DNA from: Paenibacillus dendritiformis
GTDB taxonomy: Bacteria > Bacillota > Bacilli > Paenibacillales > Paenibacillaceae
Direction: 5' to 3'
Assembly: GCF_015845845.1 (NCBI RefSeq)
Contig: NZ_LDIG01000112.1
Location: 1 to 41,171, forward strand
DNA: 41,171 nt
The notes under the pieces were generated by a model. The model had not been told where the DNA came from and made no database searches. It saw only the letters and a list, made by a program, of their open reading frames with translations. Made by a program: the position numbers and the translations under genes. Each line of letters opens with the position of its first letter. Within the stretch, counting starts at the first letter, position 1. Below, piece after piece: positions 16,501-25,333 of the stretch.

Positions 16501-17322
16501 ATGCCGCTATGCAAGCATTGGGTGATACGTTCGGCGGGACGGGGAATGTGCGGAGGGACTTCGCTGACGGCATGCTTGGGGATTACGCTCGCCTGGCGCT
16601 TCCGGCTGCGCGTGCTGCTCATTCATGCAGAGCAGCGGGGAAGGGGGCTGGAGGCGCTTCTGCCGAAACCGGAGGCTGCGCCTTCGACCCATTATCGCGC
16701 AACTCCGAACGGTTGGGGCAATTTGCTCCGCTTGCTCGAGCACCAGCAAGCGGAGGATGATTTGTTCGTATCCTTCACAGTTCCCGTCATGCGCAATCTC
16801 GATATGCTGCCGGGCTTCGACGACGAGCATGAACGATCGTCTGGAGGAGCCAGACTGTGCCAATGGTTGCCGAGGATCATGAGGCTGGCGGAGAAGCGGT
16901 ACGACATCGTACTATGGGACGCGGGCGGGGAAAATGACGATATGGCGCAGGCTGTCGGGGCGCGGGCTCATGGGGCACTGGTCGTCGCCAGCCAGCAGCG
17001 GTCTTCGCTGGAGGCCGCGTTCCTCGAGGGCTCTCCCGCCTCCGCTTATATATTAGGCATGTATGATGACGAAATCCGGCAAAATGATGTCCGGATTCGC
17101 CGCCAATACAGGCCGATGGCGCCGGTGTTCATTATTCCGTATTCCGCCGGCTTCCGCAACGCCGCAGACGATGGCATGCTGCTCGCCTGGTATATTCGGC
17201 AGCTCATGAAGCCGCATCGGAATCAGCGTAATGGATTCGCCGATCATCACAACAAGCTGGCGGAATGGATTATGTCGGAGTCAGGCGCGATAGCTCGTTC
17301 CGGGCCGGGAAAAGCGGGGTGA
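16501..17322 (+). CDS. Second ParA/CpaE-like protein
   Basis: A 273-residue protein with a degenerate deviant Walker A (IRSAGRGMCGGTSLTAC, Gly-rich but without the signature Lys), RVLLIHAE, and YDIVLWDAGGENDDM in the switch II position, then ALVVASQQRSSLEAAF. This again follows MinD/ParA order. It starts at ATG 16501 with GGACGG about ten bases upstream, six bases after the previous stop. With the kinase C-terminus and the gene before it, it makes three ParA-like domains in a row. The role is inferred to be TadZ/CpaE-like. Confidence 0.6.
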   Translation: MPLCKHWVIRSAGRGMCGGTSLTACLGITLAWRFRLRVLLIHAEQRGRGLEALLPKPEAAPSTHYRATPNGWGNLLRLLEHQQAEDDLFVSFTVPVMRNLDMLPGFDDEHERSSGGARLCQWLPRIMRLAEKRYDIVLWDAGGENDDMAQAVGARAHGALVVASQQRSSLEAAFLEGSPASAYILGMYDDEIRQNDVRIRRQYRPMAPVFIIPYSAGFRNAADDGMLLAWYIRQLMKPHRNQRNGFADHHNKLAEWIMSESGAIARSGPGKAG

Positions 17323-17326
17323 GCGC

Positions 17327-19282
17327 ATGTTCTGGAACGGGATTTTCATCGCAGCTATTGCCGCGGGCATGCTTGCCGCATTGGGGCTGCACCTGCGGGG
17401 CAGGGGAAGGGAGACGGTTAACGCAGCCATGCGGCAGGGCTGGACGTGGGAAAAGCTGGACGCCGCCGTGAAGCAGTATTTTATATCGTGGACCTCCGAT
17501 ATTCTGATGGAACTGCATGTGAATGAAGAGGAATTCAGGCGCGAGACGGCGAGGAGGCTGGCGCTCAAAAAAGCGCTGAAAGCATGCAACAGCGGCGAGC
17601 CTGCGGCCAAGGAATATATAAAAGAATGGATAATCGATATTATCGAACAGCATATCAAGCTCGCTGCTGATGAGCTGGACCGGCTTATCTCATTCAACCG
17701 CCCGGATCTGCTGACAGTGCAGGACAAGTTCGACTTGCTCCTGTATGCGTACAAGCAGCGATACGGGTACGGCGCATTGGATGTGCTGATTCGGACGTAC
17801 AAGTGGGATGAATTAAGAGCTCTTTCTTCTGACGAGGACGAGTCAGCCTATGTCGTCACGGGCGCGGATGTCGACGCGGCGTTTCGGGTGGAGAGATTGA
17901 AGTTTTCGCATCGCGATCGGATTCGGATTATAGCTCAGCGGCTGTATCAGCGATATAAAGGATTCTCGGTCATTGATGAGATGCGTGATATGCGCATTGA
18001 CGGCGTATCCGGCGGCACTAACGGAATCCCTGACGTGTTGGCCGACTCGCCGTACGCCGATATGGTGCAGCCGGAATCGGGGGACAAGGAAGGGATCCGC
18101 GCCTGCGACAGCGTGTGGGTTTTTTATAAAGGGAAATCGATTCGGTTCGCGTTTCTTTCTTTTGGGAGCGATGCGGAGCTGCGAAGAGTGTGCCACAACA
18201 TCTATAAATATCAATCGCCCGGCCCGCTGACCGAAGCGGACGGCTACCGGGTCAACCATATGAAGGACGGCTCGCGGGTTGTCGTTCTTCGCCCGCCGTT
18301 TGCGGAGTCATGGTGCTTCTTCATCCGCAAATTCGATACGAGCCGGGTCACGCTTCCGCAACTGATTACGGACAAGAACGCGGAGCTGCCGATCGCCCTC
18401 CTTACCTTTTTAATGAAAGGGGCCCGGGTGACGGCCGTTACCGGGGCGCAAGGATCGGGAAAAACGACGCTATTGATGGCGCTTGTCCAATCCATCTATC
18501 CGTTCTATCCGCTTCGCGTGCAGGAGCAGGCGTTCGAGCTCCATTTGCGGCGCCTGTATCCGCAGCGGAATATTGTCTCGCTTCGAGAGACCGAGCGCAT
18601 TTCCGGTCAGGCCGGGCTGGACGTGCAGAAGAAGACGGACGGCACGGTGCATATACTCGGTGAAGTCGCTGCCGATCCGGTGGCGGCCTGGATGATTCAA
18701 ATGGCGCAGGTCGCAAGCTTGTTCACCATCTTTACGCATCATGCGAAAACGTTCCCGGATCTGATTTTCGCGCTTCGCAACTCGCTGCTTAAAAGCGGGA
18801 TGTTCCATAATGAAGCGATTGCGGAGCAGCAGGTTAGCGGCGTTCTCCATTTTGATGTGCATCTGGCCCGCGATGCGGACGGCAAACGGTATATCGAGCG
18901 GATAACCGAGTGCATTCCGTTGTCGGAGCCGGAGCCGGGGGACATGCTGCAGGCGGTGGAGAGCGGGAGCGCAGGGATATCCTGGGAACGCTACATCCTG
19001 TCCTCGGAGAAGCTCCACCGTCGGCTTGGCCGCACGCGCGCATTTGAATACCGCAATATCGTCGAATACCGGCAAGGGAGGTACTGCTTGGTTCATCCGA
19101 TTTCCTCTCGGCAGGCGGAAGCGATGGAGCGGGAAATGACAGCCCAGGACAAGCGCCGGTTCCGCGAATGGCTGAGCCAGGAAGGAGGGATGACGCTTGC
19201 CGGTTCGTGCTGTGCTGATGGCGCTGGCCGCCTTCTCGGTAGCCATCGGTATTCTCCTCTGGCGAATCAGCCGGAGGCTTGA
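17327..19282 (+). CDS. TadA/CpaF-type secretion ATPase with N-terminal anchor
   Basis: A 651-residue type II/IV secretion ATPase. Walker A is GAQGSGKTTL near residue 373, the Asp/Walker B region is VHILGEVAADPVAAW, and a His-containing switch follows (FTIFTHHAKT). It drives polymerisation of pilin-like subunits at the membrane. Unlike most TadA proteins, it begins with a hydrophobic helix (MFWNGIFIAAIAAGMLAALGL). The ATG lies four bases after the preceding stop. The last 86 bases overlap the next gene. Confidence 0.85.
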   Translation: MFWNGIFIAAIAAGMLAALGLHLRGRGRETVNAAMRQGWTWEKLDAAVKQYFISWTSDILMELHVNEEEFRRETARRLALKKALKACNSGEPAAKEYIKEWIIDIIEQHIKLAADELDRLISFNRPDLLTVQDKFDLLLYAYKQRYGYGALDVLIRTYKWDELRALSSDEDESAYVVTGADVDAAFRVERLKFSHRDRIRIIAQRLYQRYKGFSVIDEMRDMRIDGVSGGTNGIPDVLADSPYADMVQPESGDKEGIRACDSVWVFYKGKSIRFAFLSFGSDAELRRVCHNIYKYQSPGPLTEADGYRVNHMKDGSRVVVLRPPFAESWCFFIRKFDTSRVTLPQLITDKNAELPIALLTFLMKGARVTAVTGAQGSGKTTLLMALVQSIYPFYPLRVQEQAFELHLRRLYPQRNIVSLRETERISGQAGLDVQKKTDGTVHILGEVAADPVAAWMIQMAQVASLFTIFTHHAKTFPDLIFALRNSLLKSGMFHNEAIAEQQVSGVLHFDVHLARDADGKRYIERITECIPLSEPEPGDMLQAVESGSAGISWERYILSSEKLHRRLGRTRAFEYRNIVEYRQGRYCLVHPISSRQAEAMEREMTAQDKRRFREWLSQEGGMTLAGSCCADGAGRLLGSHRYSPLANQPEA

Positions 19283-21212
19283 AGCTAAGCAAGCCCATAT
19301 TTTCACGCGGCAAAGCGAGTTTTGGGGGGAATATAGCCAAGCGGCATGGCATGCCGCGCTGCAGCGCTTTTATGCAATTGCTGTAAAGACGCCGCTGTTG
19401 AAGGGTCGGGCCCGCTCAATCCGGCAGCGGCTAAGCCCATTCTATTCATATGATGAATGGCTGCTGCGCCGGAAGACGGCTGCCGTCTTGCTAGGCAGCG
19501 CCATGACGGCTGCGCTGGCGGCAATCGTATTCCTGTCGTTCGATCAGGATGTGCTGTCTTGGCTCATGCTTCTGCTCGTATTGAGCGTCGCGGAAGGGCT
19601 GTACCGGGATGCGACTGTCCAGCGCGCGGAACGCAAGCTGCTGAAGCTCGGGGCCGAGGCCTTCGCCAGTGTGAGGCAAGCCTATCATCGCCACCGGATG
19701 ATCGATGCGGCGATCGCCGAGGCCGCGGACGGCGGGCACCCGATGCTGCAGCCTCACATGAAGCGAATGCTCGACATGATGGAGGAACAGGAGCCGGAAG
19801 CGGCTCTGGCTGCATATGAAGAGGCGGCTCCGAACCGTTACTTCAAGCTGTTCGCCGGCTTGTCGCGCTTCGCGGCCGAATACGGGGATCCGCCTCAGCG
19901 GCAAGGCTCCTCCTATCTTCAAGGCATCTCGATGCTCGTGAGAGAGATGCATCTGGAATTGACGATGCGCACCCGGCTGGAATATTTGCTGAGCGGGCTC
20001 CAGGCAATAGCGGTCGCCCCGGTATTGTTTGCTGACCCGCTCGCCCGTTGGGCGAAGGCCTATTTTCCGTTAATGGAGCAATTTTATGAGAGCAAGCTCG
20101 GCTGGCTGCTTCAACTGGCGGTGTTCCTTACGGTCTTTATCTGCCACAGGCTGCTGCTTCAACTGCATTGGCAGCCGGGCCGAACCGAAGCCGAAGCCCG
20201 GCGGACATGGGAGCGCCGCCTTTGGACCGGCCCTGCCGTCAAGCGCCTCATGCGCCGGTTCATGGCCCGTACGCCGCCCGCAGCGATCCGCCGGATTGAG
20301 CGGCTGCTGAGAGAGGCGAACGATGACATGCCGGTGGATCAATTCTATGCCCGGCGCTGGGCCTTGGCTGCGGTCGTGCTGTGCTGCGGCGTCAGTCTGC
20401 TGTTCCTGCTGCAGTCGACCGCCGCTTCCGGGGCATGGAATCAACTGCAGCGGCAGATGGCGGCGCTAGGACTGGAGATGCCGCCTGACACAGGAGGCAG
20501 CGCCGCAGGGCACCCATCGCCGGAAGCGCTTGAGACATGGCAGGGACAACTCCTTACACAGCCTTCGTTGGGCAGCGAACGGAAATCCAAGCAGGCAGCC
20601 GGCTACTTGGCCGATTATTCCGACCGGATGCAAGGGAGCCGCATTCAGTGGTGGGAGGTCCTGCTTGTCCTGGCAGCAAGTCTTGCCGCCTATGCCTGCC
20701 CGGTCGTCTTTCTTCATATTCGTATACGACTGAAGCATATCGACATGAGAACGGAGATTAGTCAGTTCCAGTCGCTGACCTTGCTGCTGAGAGCCTTCGA
20801 CCGCATGACGGCTGAACAGATCGTGGGCTGGATGGGGCGCAGTTCGATTTACTTCAGGAAGCCGCTGCACGCATGCCTCATGAACTGGGAGAGCGGGGCC
20901 GAGGAGGCGCTGAAGCAATTGAAGCGGGATGCTCCTTATCCGGACTTTGTCCGCTTCGTCGAAAAAATCGAGTTGGCCTTCGATCGGATTCCGCTTCATC
21001 AAGCCTTTGATGACGTTGAGCAGGACTGGCTTTATGAGCAGGAAATGAGAAAGCAGCATTATGAGAAGAGCATCGATGCCAAAGCGGTCTGGGGACAATG
21101 GTTCGGATTCGCTCCGATGTACGCGCTCGTCTTTTTATATTTGGTCATCCCGCTCGTCTGGATGAGCGCGGAGCAAATGCGCTCGTCGTTTGAACAAATT
21201 CGCCAGCTGTAG
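19197..21212 (+). CDS. TadB/TadC-type membrane protein, double length
   Basis: A 671-residue polytopic membrane protein with hydrophobic segments near the N-terminus, at about residues 97-140, 300-325, 385-405, 485-510 and the C-terminus. Typical TadB and TadC are near 300 residues each, so this may be a TadB-TadC fusion; the second half shows GspF-like features. The start TTG 19197 is favoured because AAGGAGG (19182-19188) lies eight bases upstream, which gives an 86-base overlap with TadA. The next candidate start, ATG 19218, lacks a ribosome binding site. Confidence 0.75.
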   Translation: MPVRAVLMALAAFSVAIGILLWRISRRLEAKQAHIFTRQSEFWGEYSQAAWHAALQRFYAIAVKTPLLKGRARSIRQRLSPFYSYDEWLLRRKTAAVLLGSAMTAALAAIVFLSFDQDVLSWLMLLLVLSVAEGLYRDATVQRAERKLLKLGAEAFASVRQAYHRHRMIDAAIAEAADGGHPMLQPHMKRMLDMMEEQEPEAALAAYEEAAPNRYFKLFAGLSRFAAEYGDPPQRQGSSYLQGISMLVREMHLELTMRTRLEYLLSGLQAIAVAPVLFADPLARWAKAYFPLMEQFYESKLGWLLQLAVFLTVFICHRLLLQLHWQPGRTEAEARRTWERRLWTGPAVKRLMRRFMARTPPAAIRRIERLLREANDDMPVDQFYARRWALAAVVLCCGVSLLFLLQSTAASGAWNQLQRQMAALGLEMPPDTGGSAAGHPSPEALETWQGQLLTQPSLGSERKSKQAAGYLADYSDRMQGSRIQWWEVLLVLAASLAAYACPVVFLHIRIRLKHIDMRTEISQFQSLTLLLRAFDRMTAEQIVGWMGRSSIYFRKPLHACLMNWESGAEEALKQLKRDAPYPDFVRFVEKIELAFDRIPLHQAFDDVEQDWLYEQEMRKQHYEKSIDAKAVWGQWFGFAPMYALVFLYLVIPLVWMSAEQMRSSFEQIRQL

Positions 21213-21303
21213 CTTGCGGCCAGTATGCGGCCCGCCTGCAGCAAGGCATGCCAGTAAGCAATTACCTGGAACAAGAATCGGGAAAAGGAGAAGGTGATTC
21301 GCG

Positions 21304-21777
21304 GTGAATAATGCTCAATCCGCGCTCAAGGTAGCGGCCGGAATCTTTTTGACCATTGCATTGATTACCATTGTCGTGTTGCTGTTCGTCAGCGCCCAGG
21401 AGGCGACAAAGACGGCGCAAAATGAGTTCTCGTCCATACAGACGGAGCTCAGCAAAGCATCGTTTACCGTCTATGACAATACCACGGTAAGCGGATCTCA
21501 GGTCGTGAACGCCATCCGCAAATTTTACAAGCAGGATCAGTTCGGCGTCCGCGTCATCACGGGCAAAAACAAATCGAATGGAATTCCGGAAGGAACCTAC
21601 TACGGGTCGGATGTGCTTGACAACGGGACCTTCTCCAGCGCGAAGCGCAACGAAAACCTGGAGCTGGCTACGCTGGAGTCGCTCGACAGCTATGTCAACC
21701 CGAGCGGCAAATTTAAAGCCCGCGTTATCGTGGATCAGAGCAATGTGACACGCGGCATCGTATTCGAGCAACAGTGA
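21304..21777 (+). CDS. Small single-anchor protein, pseudopilin-like
   Basis: A 157-residue protein of unknown family: a short polar N-terminus, one hydrophobic helix (AGIFLTIALITIVVLLFVSA), then a soluble domain rich in Ser, Thr and Asn. That layout suits a pilin or TadE-like subunit, but I see no type III signal-peptidase motif. The start is GTG 21304, after AAGGAG (21285-21290) and AAGGTGA (21291-21297). It is the first of four small anchored proteins at the end of the operon and the best candidate for the major subunit. Confidence 0.55.
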   Translation: MNNAQSALKVAAGIFLTIALITIVVLLFVSAQEATKTAQNEFSSIQTELSKASFTVYDNTTVSGSQVVNAIRKFYKQDQFGVRVITGKNKSNGIPEGTYYGSDVLDNGTFSSAKRNENLELATLESLDSYVNPSGKFKARVIVDQSNVTRGIVFEQQ

Positions 21778-21879
21778 GCGGGAAATTCAGGAAACGGGTG
21801 CCTGAACTGCAGTTCAAAGTTGCGTCCGGTCCTTGGTGGCTGCCATATTCGCGCCAGGACTGAATAGGGGGGGACTGAA

Positions 21880-22263
21880 ATGGAAAATGCCGCCCGCATG
21901 ATATCCCTTTCGGTGGCGTTTATCCTTTTTGCGGCGGCGCTCTCGCTTTCGCATGATTCGCTAACCGCCCGCAATCTGATGATGGACGAATCGGATCGCA
22001 TTCTCTATGAGCGCGACCCGAATCTCGCGCCCCGGCTGCAAATTCCGCCAACCTATACGGTCACGGGAGCGGCCGTGCTGCAATCGCTCTGCCACATTCG
22101 CGCGATAGATGCCGATATTCAAGTGGGCCCGACAGAATATGGACGGGAAGCGGACAGGAACCGTATAGACGCATCGGGAATCCGGCTGAACGGATTGTAT
22201 CGCATGAAGCAGATATGGCGTCCGGACGGAAGCCTGGAGAGGGTGATTTTCGATCCGCTATAG
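21880..22263 (+). CDS. Small membrane-anchored protein of the Tad-like operon
   Basis: A 127-residue protein of unknown function with one N-terminal hydrophobic helix (MISLSVAFILFAAALSL) and a soluble domain containing a short PPTYTVTGAAVLQSL motif. A GGGGGG site precedes the ATG. The Val-Thr-Gly-Ala-x-Val-Leu-Gln pattern resembles the TVSGSQVVNAI stretch of the preceding protein, so the two may be distant paralogs. Confidence 0.6.
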   Translation: MENAARMISLSVAFILFAAALSLSHDSLTARNLMMDESDRILYERDPNLAPRLQIPPTYTVTGAAVLQSLCHIRAIDADIQVGPTEYGREADRNRIDASGIRLNGLYRMKQIWRPDGSLERVIFDPL

Positions 22264-22278
22264 GGAGGAGAGAGCGGT

Positions 22279-22833
22279 ATGGCCAAAGGGATCATAACAT
22301 TGTTCGCCGCAGTCATTGCTTGTTATTTGATGTTCCTGTATCCGCTAGGCGCTTCGTATCAGCAGCAGGAGCACCTTGCTTATATGTTGGCCTATTCGTC
22401 CGTTACCGGCTTTGTCGATGCCGTCCGCGACAAAGGATTCATTACGCCGGCGATGGTCAAAGAACTGAACGGCCAACTGGCGCGAACCGGCCATGTATTC
22501 GATATCGAGATGGAGCATGGCATCAAGAAATACAATCCCGTTCATACGGACCCGGCAGATGCCGGAACCTTTCAAGCGCGCTTCGACGTGTATTATGATT
22601 TTCACTATACGGATGATTTGAACCGCGTCCTGTTCCCGAATACAGCCGCGCCGCTTACCGATCCGGACCGGGTATATTATTTGAAGGCGGGAGACATGTT
22701 TCGCGTCGTCGTCAAAAATGTGAATCAAACCAATGGTGCCCTTATCCGAAGTTTTCTTGCACGCTCCCTTCCTGACGATTTGGCGCGCATTTATATCCCG
22801 TACGGAGGAATGGTGCGGAATGAAGACTATTAA
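22279..22833 (+). CDS. Small membrane-anchored protein of the Tad-like operon
   Basis: A 184-residue protein beginning with a hydrophobic helix (GIITLFAAVIACYLMFLYPLG), followed by a soluble domain. No family is recognised. Its N-terminal helix followed by YQQQEHLAYMLAY suggests a TadE/TadF-type minor subunit. GGGAGGAGAG precedes the ATG, and the 3' end overlaps the next gene by 14 bases. Confidence 0.6.
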   Translation: MAKGIITLFAAVIACYLMFLYPLGASYQQQEHLAYMLAYSSVTGFVDAVRDKGFITPAMVKELNGQLARTGHVFDIEMEHGIKKYNPVHTDPADAGTFQARFDVYYDFHYTDDLNRVLFPNTAAPLTDPDRVYYLKAGDMFRVVVKNVNQTNGALIRSFLARSLPDDLARIYIPYGGMVRNEDY

Positions 22834-23836
22834 TTCCGGTTATTTCATCGGCTTGTCGCTGTTTTTCGTCGCCATTTTCTTTCCGGCGATGCTGCTGCAG
22901 GATTTGCGGATCGGGGAGGGGGCCGGCGCGCTGGAGCTGACCCGAATGTATGACGGCGCCGTCCATGCCGCGGTGCAGGATGCGGCGTTCGCGCTTCATT
23001 GGAATGAATATCCGCAATATGAATCGGGCTATGGCTCATCGAAATATTTCCGCGCCAATAAAGAACGGGCATTAACTCAATTCTACGAGACGCTGTTCAC
23101 CAATTTTGATGTATCCGGTGATGCCGTCGGGCAGCAGGTGCTGCTCGGGCATATTCCCGTTATCGCCGTGACGGATTATGAAGGCTATTGGATTCATGCA
23201 TACGGCGAGATTCGCAACAGCGATGGCGAGCTGGAATCCAAGCCGCTGTGGCATGCAAAAAAGCCGTATGCCTATGCGGATGCGTCGGGGAACAGCGTGT
23301 CGTTCACCCTGGATGATTACGTCCATGCGTTCGACGCGGCGACAAAGCGCTGGTACGAGGGCAAGCGGGAGCGGGTCAATGAAGCCACGGGTCGGCGGAT
23401 TCCGCTTCTCGCGGATGCCGGCCAGTTCGAGCAGGTGCGCCGGACGACTATCGTAAACGCGCTTCAGGCGGATCTGGCCTACCATATCAACCTGCACAAT
23501 ACGCAGGCCCGCAAGCTGGGGATTACATATACGTTTACTCTTCCGTTGATCGGGCAGGAGGAGTGGAACAACACGGTCGATGACATCGGGTTCATCGCAT
23601 TTATTCAGGGGCTTCCGATGGGCGTGCACCGCTATAACAGCTATGCGTTCGGCGGAGGACGCCTGGTCAAGCGCCCCGTCGTCTATGGAGCCATTCGGGA
23701 CGGCATCCGTATCTATTACCGAGCGGGGTGCGGGGAGCGAGATGCCATTGGAGATGCCATTGTGGAGACCTTCGCGAGCGAGAAGGAGGCGGCGGCGCAC
23801 GGATACTTTCCGCGGCCATGCCGGAACCGGCCGTAA
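22820..23836 (+). CDS. Membrane-anchored protein, last gene of Tad-like operon
   Basis: A 338-residue protein with one N-terminal hydrophobic helix (FIGLSLFFVAIFFPAMLL) and a large extracytoplasmic domain, of unknown family. I chose ATG 22820 because GGAGGA (22804-22809) lies ten bases upstream, and because translation from a frame open further upstream would add a stretch inside the previous gene. The overlap suggests coupling. It could be a tip or minor pilus protein; this is inferred only from position. Confidence 0.6.
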   Translation: MKTINSGYFIGLSLFFVAIFFPAMLLQDLRIGEGAGALELTRMYDGAVHAAVQDAAFALHWNEYPQYESGYGSSKYFRANKERALTQFYETLFTNFDVSGDAVGQQVLLGHIPVIAVTDYEGYWIHAYGEIRNSDGELESKPLWHAKKPYAYADASGNSVSFTLDDYVHAFDAATKRWYEGKRERVNEATGRRIPLLADAGQFEQVRRTTIVNALQADLAYHINLHNTQARKLGITYTFTLPLIGQEEWNNTVDDIGFIAFIQGLPMGVHRYNSYAFGGGRLVKRPVVYGAIRDGIRIYYRAGCGERDAIGDAIVETFASEKEAAAHGYFPRPCRNRP

Positions 23837-23929
23837 GGGCCCCAAGACGCTATGTTAAATTGTTGTAAATCGGTTGCCATATATGTAAGGTGCGTGATAT
23901 CAATAAGGAGTCAGACAGAGATCGGTCTC

Positions 23930-23967
23930 GCTGCCGCAGGATTCGCCTTCTCGAATCCTGCGGCAGC
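23930..23967 (+). promoter_or_regulatory. Perfect 16-bp inverted repeat in the chrA leader
   Basis: The 16 bases at 23930-23945 (starting GCTGCCGCAGG) are the exact reverse complement of 23952-23967, with a six-base loop CCTTCT. No T run follows, so it is not a normal terminator. It ends 28 bases before the chrA ATG. It could be a regulator site, an RNA stability element, or an mRNA end for the Tad-like operon. Confidence 0.8.
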
Positions 23968-23995
23968 CTACCATGTCAATCTTCAGGAGGCAGCG

Positions 23996-25195
23996 ATGTC
24001 AAGTCACGGACGGCTATGGGAAGTATTTTGGACGGCTTTAAAATTAGGGCTCACCTCGTTCGGAGGTCCCGCCGCGCATATCGGTTATTTTCGGGATACG
24101 TATGTCGCTAAGCTGCGATGGGTTCGTGATGAGGAGTTCGCGGATATGAACGCCTTGAGCCAGCTTCTGCCCGGCCCTTCGAGCAGCCAATTGGGCATGG
24201 CGATAGGGATGAAGCGAGCCGGATGGCTGGGCGGGATTGCGGCTTGGGCCGGATTCACGCTGCCATCGGCTTGTCTCTTGATTTTATTCGCCTTCGGGAT
24301 CGGCTGGCTGCCAGAGCAGGTTCCCGGCTGGCTGCAGGGGCTGAAGCTGGTGGCGATTCCGGTCATTATTCACGCCTTGCGCGGCATGTCGGCCCAGCTT
24401 ACGCCGGATCCGCTGCGCAAGACGATTGCGGCGGCCGCGGCCGCGGGGGCAGTAACGATACCTGGCGCCTATGTCCAGATCGCGATAATCGGGCTGTCCG
24501 CGGCCGCCGGCTGGCTGCTCCTGCGCAAGCCTCCCCATTCAGAGACGGAGCCTCCGGGAAGGGGGGCAGCGCCGGAAGCGCCGCTGCCGGTTCGCTTCTC
24601 GATGGCGATGCTGCTCCTGTTCGGAGCCGGCTGCGTCCTGCTTCCGTGGCTTGCGGGGGCGCTGCCCGGACCGGCTACCAAGCTGGCGGACATGATGTTC
24701 CGAACCGGCTCGCTCGTGTTCGGGGGCGGTCATGTGATGCTTCCGCTGTTGGCGGAGGAGTTGAGCGGGGGAGGCATCATGGGAGAGTCCGCCTTGCTGG
24801 CAGGATATGGAGCTGCGCAGGCCGTTCCCGGCCCGCTGTTCACCTTCGCGGGCTTTGTCGGCGCGTCGCTGGCGCCGGGATGGCTAGGTACGGTCTATGG
24901 CATCGTGGGGCTCGTCTTCATCTTCCTGCCGGGATATTTGCTTATCGCTGCGGCGCTGCCCTTCGCCGAGCGGCTGCGGACCTGGAGCGGGATAAGAGCC
25001 GCCCTTGGCGGGATCAATGCCGCCGTGGTCGGGCTTCTGCTGGCTGCGCTGTATCAGCCGGTATGGACGACTTCCGTGCAGGGGCCCGCCCACTTTGTCA
25101 TTGTTCTGATCGGCTCCCTGCTGCTGATGGCATGGAAGCTCCCGCCTTGGTCGGTCGTGCTCGTCTCGGCCTTATGCGGCGCGGTATTGCTATAA
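23996..25195 (+). CDS. chrA: Chromate transporter, ChrA family
   Basis: A 399-residue membrane protein of the CHR family, two-domain (long) form. Both halves carry the family motifs: LGLTSFGGPAAHIGYFRD and QLLPGPSSSQLGMAIG in the first; GSLVFGGGHVMLPLLAEE and AVPGPLFTFAGFVG in the second. Characterised members export chromate using membrane energy, but many act on other anions or are uncharacterised. ATG 23996 has AGGAGG (23985-23990) five bases upstream. A frame open earlier would run through the inverted repeat and is not homologous. Confidence 0.9.
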   Translation: MSSHGRLWEVFWTALKLGLTSFGGPAAHIGYFRDTYVAKLRWVRDEEFADMNALSQLLPGPSSSQLGMAIGMKRAGWLGGIAAWAGFTLPSACLLILFAFGIGWLPEQVPGWLQGLKLVAIPVIIHALRGMSAQLTPDPLRKTIAAAAAAGAVTIPGAYVQIAIIGLSAAAGWLLLRKPPHSETEPPGRGAAPEAPLPVRFSMAMLLLFGAGCVLLPWLAGALPGPATKLADMMFRTGSLVFGGGHVMLPLLAEELSGGGIMGESALLAGYGAAQAVPGPLFTFAGFVGASLAPGWLGTVYGIVGLVFIFLPGYLLIAAALPFAERLRTWSGIRAALGGINAAVVGLLLAALYQPVWTTSVQGPAHFVIVLIGSLLLMAWKLPPWSVVLVSALCGAVLL

Positions 25196-25204
25196 GCGTG
25201 CCAT

Positions 25205-25258
25205 AAACGAAAAGCAAGGGAAGGCAGCGGCCTGATTTTCCAGACCGGCTGCCGTCCC
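25205..25258 (-). terminator. Probable terminator of thiN
   Basis: A broken stem, GGGA plus GGCAGC (25218-25228) against GCTGCC plus TCCC (25248-25258), lies between the convergent chrA and thiN. On the minus strand the stem is followed by TTGCTTTTCGTTT, so it fits thiN better. No T run is seen on the plus side. Confidence 0.5.
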
Positions 25259-25333
25259 TGTGTCGGCTTGCGAAGGGACGGTTATCTCCTTTGGCAGAGA
25301 GAGACGTCACGACGGGACCCGGGTGGCTCCCGC

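Noticed and set aside
24223-25206. A 327-codon alternative frame inside chrA
   Set aside because: Its translation is Arg/Gly/Ala-rich, as expected for a shadow frame of a GC-rich gene. The chrA frame has all family motifs.
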